Below, piece by piece: positions 1 through 7,763 of a DNA stretch of 31,968 nucleotides (its first letter is position 1; each line of letters starts with the position of its first letter). The DNA comes from Bacilli bacterium (lineage in GTDB: Bacteria > Bacillota_I > Bacilli_A > ML615J-28 > CAG-698): the NCBI GenBank assembly GCA_023228385.1, contig JALOBF010000005.1, forward strand, positions 1 to 31,968, in the 5' to 3' direction. Position numbers and translations under genes: made by a program. The notes below the pieces were generated by a model. That model was not told the DNA's origin. It saw only the letters and a list, made by a program, of their open reading frames with translations, and made no database searches.

Positions 1-105
1 ACTATTTTAATCAATTTTAACATAAAAAGTAATAAATGGAGTGAAATATAAAGAAATTATGAGGAAATTAGGATTATTTATAAAAATATGAACAAGGGGT
101 TATTT

Positions 106-222
106 TCACAACTGGCAAACTCGGGAAAATGAAATGGGATATTTGCTATTTGCAAAAATTTGATAAATACCCATCGCTGGATGAATATATTTTGAATTAA
201 TTCCAATAAGCAATGTTTTCAT
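106..222 (-). pseudogene. Truncated N-terminus of a B12-binding radical-SAM-like protein
   Basis: A 38-codon minus-strand reading frame starts at ATG 222-220 and ends at TGA 108-106. Its first residues (MKTLLIGINSKYIHPAMGIY) resemble, from memory, the opening of the cobalamin-binding domain of large B12-dependent radical-SAM proteins (the DUF4080-type group), which are normally over 500 residues long. It has a good SD (GAGG, 230-233) and a near-consensus promoter, so initiation looks intact. After about 32 residues the resemblance ends, and no continuation is seen in any frame of bases 1-105, which hold nothing else recognisable. It is most simply a decayed gene that has lost its 3' part. A functional micropeptide is the alternative. 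The family call rests on a short stretch and is moderate. Confidence 0.5.
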
Positions 223-239
223 TATATTACCTCAATTGT

Positions 240-268
240 ATTATAGCATTAGGGCAATCAAAACGCAA
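240..268 (-). promoter_or_regulatory. Sigma-A promoter of the truncated radical-SAM gene
   Basis: On the minus strand, TTGCGT (268-263), a 17-base spacer and TATAAT (245-240) are preceded by TGC, giving an extended -10. The predicted start of transcription is near 233, just upstream of the SD. It diverges from the nifJ promoter about 100 bp away. Confidence 0.6.
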
Positions 269-348
269 CTAATCCAAAATACAGAATAAATGGAATATAT
301 TTTATATATTCGCAATAATTCTAGCTAAGAAAATATCTCAATATAGAC

Positions 349-377
349 TTGAGAAAAACAGGGAATAATGGTATAAT
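349..377 (+). promoter_or_regulatory. nifJ promoter (extended -10)
   Basis: TTGAGA (349-354), a 17-base spacer and TATAAT (372-377) are preceded by TGG. This is the best sigma-A promoter in the window. It predicts transcription from about 384, which excludes the TTG at 387 as a sensible start codon for nifJ. Confidence 0.8.
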
Positions 378-416
378 AAACAAGAATTGATAAAAGATAA
401 AAACGGAGGTTTTATT

Positions 417-3400
417 ATGGCAAAAAAAATTTTTGAATCAATGGATGGTAACGAAGCTGCGGCATGGGCATCTTACGCTTTTACCGAAGTTGCAGGAATA
501 TATCCAATTACTCCCTCCTCACCGATGGCAGAGTATGTTGATGAATGGGCCAGTAAAGGGAAGAAAAACTTATTTGGGATGCCGGTTAATGTTATTGAAA
601 TGCAATCCGAAGCCGGAGCGGCTGGAACGGTACATGGTTCACTTCAAGCCGGAGCATTAACAACCACATTTACCGCCAGCCAAGGATTACTACTTAAGGT
701 TCCCAACATGTATAAAATAGCCGGTGAATTATTGCCGGGAGTTATACATGTTTCGGCCCGGAGCATTGCGGTTCAAGCTTTATCAATATTCGGTGACCAT
801 CAAGATGTTATGGCTACTAGACAAACCGGTTTTGCTATTATGGCAACATCTAGCGTACAAGAGGTTATGGATTTAGCCGGTGTTGCTCATTTATCAGCAA
901 TTAAATCCAGCATACCATTTTTGCACTTTTTTGATGGTTTTAGGACCAGTCATGAAATACAAAAAATTGAAGTAATGGATTATGAAGTATATCGTCGTTT
1001 ATTAGATTATGAATCTGTAGATAAATTTAGAAAACGCGCTTTAAATCCCAATAAGCCCGTTACGCGTGGTTCAGCGCAAAACGATGATGTGTATTTCCAA
1101 GCAAGAGAAGCACAAAATAAATACTATGATCGTGTACCGGGAATTGTTGAAGAGTATATGAGAGAAGTTTCAAAGATTACCGGCCGCAATTATGCACCGT
1201 TTGTCTATTATGGAGATCCGGAAGCAACTGATATTATCATAGCTATGGGTTCAGTTACAGAAACGATAAAAGAAGTTGTTGATTATTTAAGAGAAAAGGA
1301 AGGCAAAAAAGTTGGAATAGTAACGGTTCATTTATATCGTCCTTTCTCAAATGAACATTTGTTTAAGGTAATTCCGACCACAGTAAAACGTATTGCTGTT
1401 TTAGATCGTACCAAGGAACAAGGAGCAAATGGCGAACCGCTCTATCTTGATGTAAAGAGTGCATTTTATGGCCGGGAAAACGCCCCTGTTATTGTGGGTG
1501 GCCGTTACGGATTATCAAGTAAAGATACCGATCCGGGACAAATTTTTGCCGTTTATAGTAATCTTGAAAAAGGAAAAGAGGCTAAAACCAACTTTACAAT
1601 CGGAATTATTGATGATGTTACTAATTTATCCTTAAATGTGACTAAAGATATCGATACCTGCGGACAGGATGTAAGTCAATTAATTTTTTATGGTTTAGGT
1701 AGTGACGGTACCGTCGGAGCTAATAAAAATACGGTTAAACTTATTGGCGAAAATACAGATTATTATGCTCAAGCTTATTTTGCTTATGACTCAAAAAAAT
1801 CTGGCGGCGTTACCAGAAGTCATTTGCGTTTTGGTAAAAACCCGATTCGTTCGCCATATTTGGTTAAAAAAGCGAATTTTATTTCGTGCTCTCTGGATAC
1901 TTATACAGAAAAATACAATATGTTGAGAGATTTAAAAGAAGGCGGAACTTTTTTGCTTAATACTACAAAACCCGAAAAAGAATTAATTGAATTTTTACCG
2001 AATTCATTTAAGAAAGCTTTAGCTGATAAGAAAGCAAAGTTTTACGTTATTGATGCTGTTAACTTAGCGCGCGATATCGGTCTGGGTCAAAGAACCAATA
2101 CGATTATGCAATCGGCATTCTTCAAATTAAATGAACAGATTATGCCTTATGATGAGGCTAAAGAGTTAATGAAGAAATACGCTCATAATTCTTATATTAA
2201 AAAAGGCATTGCGGTAGTTGAACTTAACTACAAAGCGATTGAAACCGGCAGTGAAAGTTTAAAACAAATAGAAGTTGACCCAACTTGGAGCAACCTTAAA
2301 CCCGAAGAAAAGAAAGAAAAAGAAGGACTGCCGAAATTCGTACTTGGCCTTGCCAATCCGGTAAATGCTTTGAAAGGGGATGAATTGCCGGTTTCCGCAT
2401 TTGACGGATATGAAGACGGAACAATGGACAACGGTTCGACTACTTATGAAAAAAGATATACTGCTTCATTTGTGCCTACTTGGATAAAAGAAAACTGTAT
2501 TCAATGTAACCAATGTTCATTTGTTTGCCCCCATGCGGTTATCAGGCCATTCCTTTCGACTGCCGATGAAGTGAACAAATCACCAAAGGGATCTGAATAT
2601 TTAGAACCGGTTGGCAAAGGGCTTGAAGGACTAAAATATTCCATTGTTGTTTCAATAGCTGATTGTACCGGATGTGAAGTCTGTGTTAATCAATGTCCGG
2701 GTCGAAAAGGTCAAAAAGCCTTACAAATGGTTTCAATTGACGAGGCTATTCACGATGGTAAAGATGCAGCCGCAAGTTATTTTTTCGACAATGTCACTTA
2801 TAAAACCGATATTATCGATATTAACTTAAATGTGAAAAATTCTCAATTTGCTCAACCGCTATTTGAATTCCATGGAGCTTGCGGCGGTTGCGGTGAAACC
2901 CCTTATATTAAATTAGCAACTCAACTTTTCGGTGAAGATATGATTATTGCCAATGCGACCGGATGCTCTTCGATTTATGGCGGATCGTTCCCGGCGACAC
3001 CATATCGTCCGAATAAAGAAGGAAAAGGTCCGGCTTGGGCGAATTCTCTTTTTGAAGATAATGCGGAGTTTGGTTTCGGTATTCATATGGCATCGGAAAC
3101 AATTAGAAATCGGATTCAACAATTAATGGAACAAGGTTTAGAATGTTCCGATGAAGAAAACAGTATTAAAGTGTTGTTTAAAAAATGGATTGAAAATCGT
3201 AACAGCCGGGCAGTTACCAAAGAAGTCACAAAAGAATTGGTTCCTTTGTTGGAGAAATCTAATTGCATGACGGCCAAAGAAATCTTTAAATTAAAAGACT
3301 ATCTCGTTAAGAGATCTCAATGGATTTTTGGCGGGGACGGTTGGGCATACGATATCGGTTTCGGTGGACTTGACCATGTGATTGCCAATCATCAAGATGT

Positions 3401-3974
3401 TAATATTTTAGTTCTTGACACTGAGGTATATTCAAATACCGGCGGACAAAGCTCAAAATCCAGTCAGACCGGATCGATTGCGAAATTTACGGCAGCCGGT
3501 AAAAAAGGCAAGAAAAAAGACCTTGCTGCGATTGCCATGAGTTATGGTCATGTTTATGTCGCTCAGATTGCCAGCGGTTATTCCCAGGCTCAAATGTTAA
3601 AGGCGTTTCTTGAAGCTGAAAGTTATGATGGACCTTCAATTATTATTGCCTATTCTCCATGTATCGCTCACGGTATCAAAGCTGGGATGGGCAACACCCA
3701 AAAACAATCAAAACTTGCGGTTGAATGCGGCTATTGGACTTGTTTCCGTTATGACCCACGGCTGGTTAAAGAAGGCAAGAATCCGTTTATTCTAGATTCG
3801 AAAGAACCTAACTGGGATATTTATGAAGAACATTTAATGTCGGAAAGAAGATATGCTCAATTAAAACAAGTTAATCGAATAGAAGCCGAAAAGTTATTGC
3901 AGTTAAATCGTCAAGAAGCACAAAGAAGATATGCAATGTATAAACGCTATGTCGCTATGGACTATTCAAAATAG
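417..3974 (+). CDS. nifJ: Pyruvate:ferredoxin (flavodoxin) oxidoreductase
   Basis: Full-length 1185-residue PFOR, which converts pyruvate plus CoA to acetyl-CoA and CO2 and passes electrons to ferredoxin or flavodoxin in the cytoplasm of anaerobes. Visible features in order: the substrate-binding YPITPSSPMAEY segment near residues 29-40; two 4Fe-4S ferredoxin motifs (C694/697/700/704 and C750/753/756/760); and the proximal-cluster cysteines C822, C825, C850 and C1082 of the TPP domain, matching the spacing of single-chain PFORs, with a GDGWAYDIGFGG TPP-binding stretch between the last two. ATG 417 is chosen because GGAGG at 405-409 precedes it by 7 bases. An in-frame TTG at 387 would sit at the transcript's 5' end. 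It is monocistronic, with its own promoter and a strong terminator. Confidence 0.97.
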   Translation: MAKKIFESMDGNEAAAWASYAFTEVAGIYPITPSSPMAEYVDEWASKGKKNLFGMPVNVIEMQSEAGAAGTVHGSLQAGALTTTFTASQGLLLKVPNMYKIAGELLPGVIHVSARSIAVQALSIFGDHQDVMATRQTGFAIMATSSVQEVMDLAGVAHLSAIKSSIPFLHFFDGFRTSHEIQKIEVMDYEVYRRLLDYESVDKFRKRALNPNKPVTRGSAQNDDVYFQAREAQNKYYDRVPGIVEEYMREVSKITGRNYAPFVYYGDPEATDIIIAMGSVTETIKEVVDYLREKEGKKVGIVTVHLYRPFSNEHLFKVIPTTVKRIAVLDRTKEQGANGEPLYLDVKSAFYGRENAPVIVGGRYGLSSKDTDPGQIFAVYSNLEKGKEAKTNFTIGIIDDVTNLSLNVTKDIDTCGQDVSQLIFYGLGSDGTVGANKNTVKLIGENTDYYAQAYFAYDSKKSGGVTRSHLRFGKNPIRSPYLVKKANFISCSLDTYTEKYNMLRDLKEGGTFLLNTTKPEKELIEFLPNSFKKALADKKAKFYVIDAVNLARDIGLGQRTNTIMQSAFFKLNEQIMPYDEAKELMKKYAHNSYIKKGIAVVELNYKAIETGSESLKQIEVDPTWSNLKPEEKKEKEGLPKFVLGLANPVNALKGDELPVSAFDGYEDGTMDNGSTTYEKRYTASFVPTWIKENCIQCNQCSFVCPHAVIRPFLSTADEVNKSPKGSEYLEPVGKGLEGLKYSIVVSIADCTGCEVCVNQCPGRKGQKALQMVSIDEAIHDGKDAAASYFFDNVTYKTDIIDINLNVKNSQFAQPLFEFHGACGGCGETPYIKLATQLFGEDMIIANATGCSSIYGGSFPATPYRPNKEGKGPAWANSLFEDNAEFGFGIHMASETIRNRIQQLMEQGLECSDEENSIKVLFKKWIENRNSRAVTKEVTKELVPLLEKSNCMTAKEIFKLKDYLVKRSQWIFGGDGWAYDIGFGGLDHVIANHQDVNILVLDTEVYSNTGGQSSKSSQTGSIAKFTAAGKKGKKKDLAAIAMSYGHVYVAQIASGYSQAQMLKAFLEAESYDGPSIIIAYSPCIAHGIKAGMGNTQKQSKLAVECGYWTCFRYDPRLVKEGKNPFILDSKEPNWDIYEEHLMSERRYAQLKQVNRIEAEKLLQLNRQEAQRRYAMYKRYVAMDYSK

Positions 3975-3985
3975 ATAAGATTTTT

Positions 3986-4018
3986 ATATCCCTCTAAACT
4001 AATTAGAGGGATATTTTT
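3986..4018 (+). terminator. Intrinsic terminator of nifJ
   Basis: A perfect 12-bp stem (3986-3997 with 4003-4014) and five-base loop are followed by a short T-rich tail. Confidence 0.9.
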
Positions 4019-4027
4019 ATTTCCGGA

Positions 4028-4056
4028 TTGTAATACTATTACTTATTAGGTATAAT
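4028..4056 (+). promoter_or_regulatory. Promoter of the 4075 orphan gene
   Basis: TTGTAA (4028-4033), a 17-base spacer and TATAAT (4051-4056) lie just after the nifJ terminator, so the next gene is transcribed independently. Confidence 0.65.
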
Positions 4057-4074
4057 ATTTATAGAGGTGATTTT

Positions 4075-4737
4075 ATGCAAATACGCAATAATGAAAAACT
4101 CTTGGAATACCTTATAAAAAAAGAGAAATCGTATGAAGTCTACAGTGAAAGACTAAACGAATTAAATACTATATTTGATCCGATTAAGGCAGATTTAGAA
4201 AAAAGAAAAAAGGATCAAATATATTTTTTAGGCTGTGTTATTTCGGTTATTGTGCTTTTTACTTTTGTAATTGTTTTAATTCCGGATGTTTTTTCTGGCA
4301 AAATTATATATACTTCTTATGGATTGTTTGCAAGCGCTTTTGGTTATGCTCTCTTTATTACTGCTAAAACCCTTAAAAGAATTAAAAAGAACAATCAAAA
4401 ATGGTTAAGCGAGTATCAGAATATTCATAAATGTCGGGTTGAAGGCAATGAATATTTAAACTTAGCATCGGAAGAGGTTTTTAAAGTCATTTGTGAAAAC
4501 AATAATTTTGATTTAATTGAGAATAAAAAGAAAGAACTTTTACCAATGGAATTTGATAAGTATTGGCAAGAGTTATTAAAGCAGGAAAAGAAGCAGATAT
4601 ATAAAAAAATAGGAGAATCAGTTACCGCTGAAGAAATCATCGAATATTATAAAAAATGGGGTAAAGAATTTACACATGCCGAAACGGAAGACCATAATGC
4701 GTTTCTTGAAACTAGGAGAAAAAGGCATTTAGGTTAA
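4075..4737 (+). CDS. Uncharacterised two-TM protein with cytoplasmic helical tail
   Basis: A 220-residue protein that I do not recognise. Residues 1-48 are charged and helical, including a KRKK cluster before the first membrane segment. Two hydrophobic segments follow (about 49-70 and 78-97), then a Lys/Glu-rich soluble C-terminal half of about 120 residues with helical character. Both termini are probably cytoplasmic, given the positive charges flanking the hairpin (KRKK before, KRIKKNNQK after). There is no signal peptide, cysteine motif or catalytic signature. AGAGGTGA (4063-4070) is a good SD for ATG 4075. The gene stands alone between two promoters and two terminators, so context gives no hint of its role. 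Confidence 0.8.
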   Translation: MQIRNNEKLLEYLIKKEKSYEVYSERLNELNTIFDPIKADLEKRKKDQIYFLGCVISVIVLFTFVIVLIPDVFSGKIIYTSYGLFASAFGYALFITAKTLKRIKKNNQKWLSEYQNIHKCRVEGNEYLNLASEEVFKVICENNNFDLIENKKKELLPMEFDKYWQELLKQEKKQIYKKIGESVTAEEIIEYYKKWGKEFTHAETEDHNAFLETRRKRHLG

Positions 4738-4751
4738 TCTAAACGGGTTTT

Positions 4752-4777
4752 CTTTCATAGAAAGCCTTTTTATTTTT
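4752..4777 (+). terminator. Probable terminator after the orphan gene
   Basis: The short stem CTTTC/GAAAG (4752-4756 with 4760-4764) is followed by CC and a T-rich run. An outer pairing of AAAAAGGC (4719-4726) with GCCTTTTT (4764-4771) is also possible. It is weaker than the other terminators in the window. Confidence 0.5.
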
Positions 4778-4817
4778 AGAAATTACTATATTTAATGCAA
4801 ATATATTTTCTCTGTAG

Positions 4818-4823
4818 TATAAT
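4818..4823 (+). promoter_or_regulatory. -10 element of the apbE-suf operon
   Basis: A perfect TATAAT lies 20 bases before the apbE ATG. No convincing -35 is seen at 17 bases, so an activator or a weaker basal promoter is possible. Confidence 0.5.
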
Positions 4824-4843
4824 AATAAAGTCGGAGGACAATC

Positions 4844-6061
4844 ATGGTAAAGTTAACAAAAAAATTATTAATTATAGTTCTTATGGTTTTATTCTTTCTT
4901 GCCGGTTGTAAAAATGATAATGACTATAATGAAAGGTACTATAAATATACTATCAAATTAAGCAATGCTTTTAATACAACAAATTCGGTTACGCTTTTTA
5001 CTTTAGGAGAAAGACAAGAGGATCTCCTTAATCAACTGGCGGCCGATATGGACCTGATATTGTTGAATTTGGATTGTAAGTTTAACGTTCAGGACAGAAG
5101 CGATGGCATTATTACTGATTTAATGCAAGTAAACGATAATGCCGGAGTAGAACCGGTTATTGTTGACAAAGAAGTGGTCGATGTTTTAGAAGTTGCTTTA
5201 GATATATCGCAAAACTCTATTGTTGATAATACCGCTTTATATGATCCAACAATTCTTCCGGTATCCCTTTTATGGGATATTACGAATCGGCAATATAATA
5301 TTTTCGATGACAATCGAATTAAAGATGAAGATCTTCCAAGTGCCAATGAAATAGAACAGGCCCGGCAATTAGTTAACTATCGTAATGTTGTGATTAATAA
5401 AGAGCACAGCACGGTATTTTTAAAAAATAAAGGCATGAAAATTGATTTAGGTTCGATTGTTAAAGGATATGCTGCCGATAAAATAAAGAGTTATCTTCTG
5501 AAAAAAGATTATAATAAAGCAGTTATCGATATAGGCCGCAATATTCTTACTGTCGGTCAATTTGTTAATGCTAAATTGGAGGATGTCCCCTGGCGGGTTG
5601 GTATCCAAAGACCCTTTGCCTCTATTTTTGATTCTGATTTTGATATAACAAAAACTATCGGAATCTTATCAGTTAATGATTTAACCCTTGTTACATCGGG
5701 AATATATGAGAAATATATCTTAACTGAAAGCGGAAAAAGATATCATCATATTTTAAATCCGCAAAACGGGTATCCAATGGAAAATAATGTGGTCAGTGTT
5801 ACCGTTATTTGTGAAGAATCAATTATAGGTGATGTTTTAAGTACTACTTTATTTTTGTTAGGAATCGATAAAGCAATGGCTTTAGTCAATGAATTGGATT
5901 ATAAAGTTGATACAATCTGGATTTTAGAAACTGATGAGCCTACAAAACATTATGAAATATATATTTCCCCGGGATTGGAAGGACATTTTGTTTTTAATAC
6001 TAAAGTTGAAAGTAAAAAGTATACTTATAAAGGAGTTTATAATGCGAAACCTTCAAATTAA
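4844..6061 (+). CDS. apbE: FAD:protein FMN transferase, lipoprotein (ApbE family)
   Basis: A 405-residue ApbE-family protein. ApbE enzymes take FMN from FAD and attach it covalently to Ser/Thr of exported or membrane flavoproteins, outside the membrane. The N-terminus is a lipoprotein signal with lipobox LAGC, cysteine at 22. Family landmarks are DLGSIVKGYAAD (201-212), the SGIYEKY and HHILNPQNGYP segment (286-311), and a GDVLSTT stretch (329-335) holding the metal-site Asp and Thr. GGAGG (4833-4837) sets ATG 4844. The 3' end overlaps sufC by 20 bases, so the two are almost certainly translated from one mRNA. No flavinylation target (RnfG/NqrC-like FMN-binding domain) is encoded in the window. 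Assignment to the family is firm; the substrate is unknown. Confidence 0.9.
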   Translation: MVKLTKKLLIIVLMVLFFLAGCKNDNDYNERYYKYTIKLSNAFNTTNSVTLFTLGERQEDLLNQLAADMDLILLNLDCKFNVQDRSDGIITDLMQVNDNAGVEPVIVDKEVVDVLEVALDISQNSIVDNTALYDPTILPVSLLWDITNRQYNIFDDNRIKDEDLPSANEIEQARQLVNYRNVVINKEHSTVFLKNKGMKIDLGSIVKGYAADKIKSYLLKKDYNKAVIDIGRNILTVGQFVNAKLEDVPWRVGIQRPFASIFDSDFDITKTIGILSVNDLTLVTSGIYEKYILTESGKRYHHILNPQNGYPMENNVVSVTVICEESIIGDVLSTTLFLLGIDKAMALVNELDYKVDTIWILETDEPTKHYEIYISPGLEGHFVFNTKVESKKYTYKGVYNAKPSN

Positions 6062-6860
6062 AAACCTTCATAGTTCCGCCGATGGTTTTGAGATTTTAAA
6101 AGGGGTAAATTTGACGATTAATACCGGAGAGATTCATGCCATTATGGGTCCTAACGGTACCGGCAAGTCAACATTGGCATCCACAATTATGGGTTATTAT
6201 AAATATCAAATTACAGAAGGGGATATTCTATTAGATAATGAAAGTATAATTGATTTAACTGTTGACGAAAGAAGTCGCCGCGGTATTTTTCTTGCCATGC
6301 AATATCCCTATGAAATTTCCGGTATTACCAATGCTGATTTTATTAAAGCCGCCATGCAGGCTCGAATGAAAAAAGGACAATATATATCATTATACCGTTT
6401 TATTAAGGAATTCGATAAATGCGTAAGCGATTTGCAGATGCACCCAGATTTACCGCACCGTTATTTAAATGAGGGCTTTTCTGGCGGTGAAAAAAAGCGA
6501 AATGAGATTTTGCAGATGAAAATGTTGAAACCGAATTTTGCTATTCTTGATGAAATTGATTCCGGTCTTGATATTGATGCTTTAAAAGTTGTCGGTGAAA
6601 ATATTAATCAAATGAAAAGTGATAACTTTGGTGCTTTAATTATTACGCATTATCAAAGGTTATTAGATTATATAGATGTCAATTATGTTCATATTATGAT
6701 GAATGGTCAGATTGTCCTGACCGGTGGAAAAGATATAATTGAGAAAATTGATAAAGATGGTTACGATTGGCTGAAAGCGGAATTAGGGATAGAAGAAGAA
6801 AGAGTAGAACCGGTTTCCACTGTTTTAAGAAATTGCGCTTTTAAAAGTCTTAAGGAGTAA
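6042..6860 (+). CDS. sufC: SUF Fe-S assembly ATPase SufC
   Basis: A 272-residue cytosolic ABC-type ATPase that drives the SufBCD scaffold on which Fe-S clusters are assembled. Walker A GPNGTGKST (36-44), the signature FSGGE (146-150), Walker B FAILDEID (166-173) and the switch His203 are all present. SufC-type context residues include the MQYPYEI stretch after the Q-loop. ATG 6042 is preferred: AGGAG (6031-6035) lies 6 bases upstream, and the protein then begins MRNLQIKNLH as expected for the family. A longer in-frame extension back to 5934 would lie wholly inside apbE. The start lies within the end of apbE, which implies translational coupling. Confidence 0.96.
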   Translation: MRNLQIKNLHSSADGFEILKGVNLTINTGEIHAIMGPNGTGKSTLASTIMGYYKYQITEGDILLDNESIIDLTVDERSRRGIFLAMQYPYEISGITNADFIKAAMQARMKKGQYISLYRFIKEFDKCVSDLQMHPDLPHRYLNEGFSGGEKKRNEILQMKMLKPNFAILDEIDSGLDIDALKVVGENINQMKSDNFGALIITHYQRLLDYIDVNYVHIMMNGQIVLTGGKDIIEKIDKDGYDWLKAELGIEEERVEPVSTVLRNCAFKSLKE

Positions 6861-6865
6861 CTTTA

Positions 6866-7753
6866 ATGATTGATTTAATCAAAAAAGAACTAATTGACCC
6901 TAATGAAGAATATGTGATTTATAAAAACGGTAAATTTATTTTTGGAAACGGACCGCGAACATTAAATATTAAAAGGAGCGGGTCTTTAAAAATTATCCAT
7001 GTTATTGATGATAATGCTGAAATTATGATTAATGTAAATGCGGGAATCGCCATTGCTTTAAAAGAAGTATTTTATAAAGTGACTAATAATTCAGACATTA
7101 AGATAACGCTTCATGTTGGTGATGGTGCCCGCGTCGATTATATAAGTTTTAAACAAAATAACGAATGCGATAATATTGGGTTTACAGCAAATACTATTAT
7201 GGGGGAAAATTCATATATTAATAATAAGAATCTTTCGATTTTTTCTTCAGAAAGCAAACTGATCGATAATATATATCTTAAAAACATTAATTCGAAAATT
7301 GATATGGAAAATGTCATTATTAATGTTTCTGGAGAAAAGCAGTTTTTTCAATATGATATATATCACCAGGCCGCCGCTACCACTTCAACAATGAATAATT
7401 ATGGCATTAGTAAATATAAATCGGTACTGGATATTAAAAGCAATGGGATTATTGAGAAAAATGCAAAAAAAACACAATTGATTCAAAAAACAAAAGGTTT
7501 GATTATTGATATGTATTCGGCTATTTCCGCTGATCCGATTTTGAGAATTGACGAATACGATTGTATTGCTAATCACGGCGCTTCAATCGGCGCAATTAAT
7601 GAAGATGAATTGTATTATTTAATGAGTCGGGGCCTTTCTTATGAAGATGCGGAAAAACTAATAATTTCCGGATTTATAAATCCGTTTTTTGTTGACATGT
7701 CAGAAGATAAATCGGTTGATTTTATGAAGTTTATGATTGATAAGATACTATAG
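6866..7753 (+). CDS. sufD: SUF scaffold subunit SufD (short form)
   Basis: A 295-residue protein of the SufB/SufD family, partner of SufB and SufC in the cluster-assembly complex. Sheet-rich repeats fill the middle. The C-terminal hallmark region is clear: DPILRIDEYDCIANHGASIG (223-242) with the conserved His238, then an ELYYLMSRGLSYEDAEKLII-type helical segment. Most SufD proteins are around 400-440 residues; this one lacks most of the N-terminal helical domain, so it consists mainly of the beta-helix core and C-terminal helices. It sits 5 bases after sufC with AGGAG upstream, and 10 bases before sufS. Position between sufC and sufS supports SufD rather than a second SufB. Confidence 0.9.
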   Translation: MIDLIKKELIDPNEEYVIYKNGKFIFGNGPRTLNIKRSGSLKIIHVIDDNAEIMINVNAGIAIALKEVFYKVTNNSDIKITLHVGDGARVDYISFKQNNECDNIGFTANTIMGENSYINNKNLSIFSSESKLIDNIYLKNINSKIDMENVIINVSGEKQFFQYDIYHQAAATTSTMNNYGISKYKSVLDIKSNGIIEKNAKKTQLIQKTKGLIIDMYSAISADPILRIDEYDCIANHGASIGAINEDELYYLMSRGLSYEDAEKLIISGFINPFFVDMSEDKSVDFMKFMIDKIL

Positions 7754-7763
7754 GAGTGAAAAT

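Noticed and set aside
387..416. TTG start extending nifJ by ten codons
   Set aside because: It lies at the predicted 5' end of the transcript, and the GGAGG SD is inside the extension; ATG 417 gives the standard PFOR N-terminus.
5934..6041. N-terminal extension of SufC reaching back into apbE
   Set aside because: It has no SD, no family similarity, and lies entirely within another gene; ATG 6042 has AGGAG in the right place.
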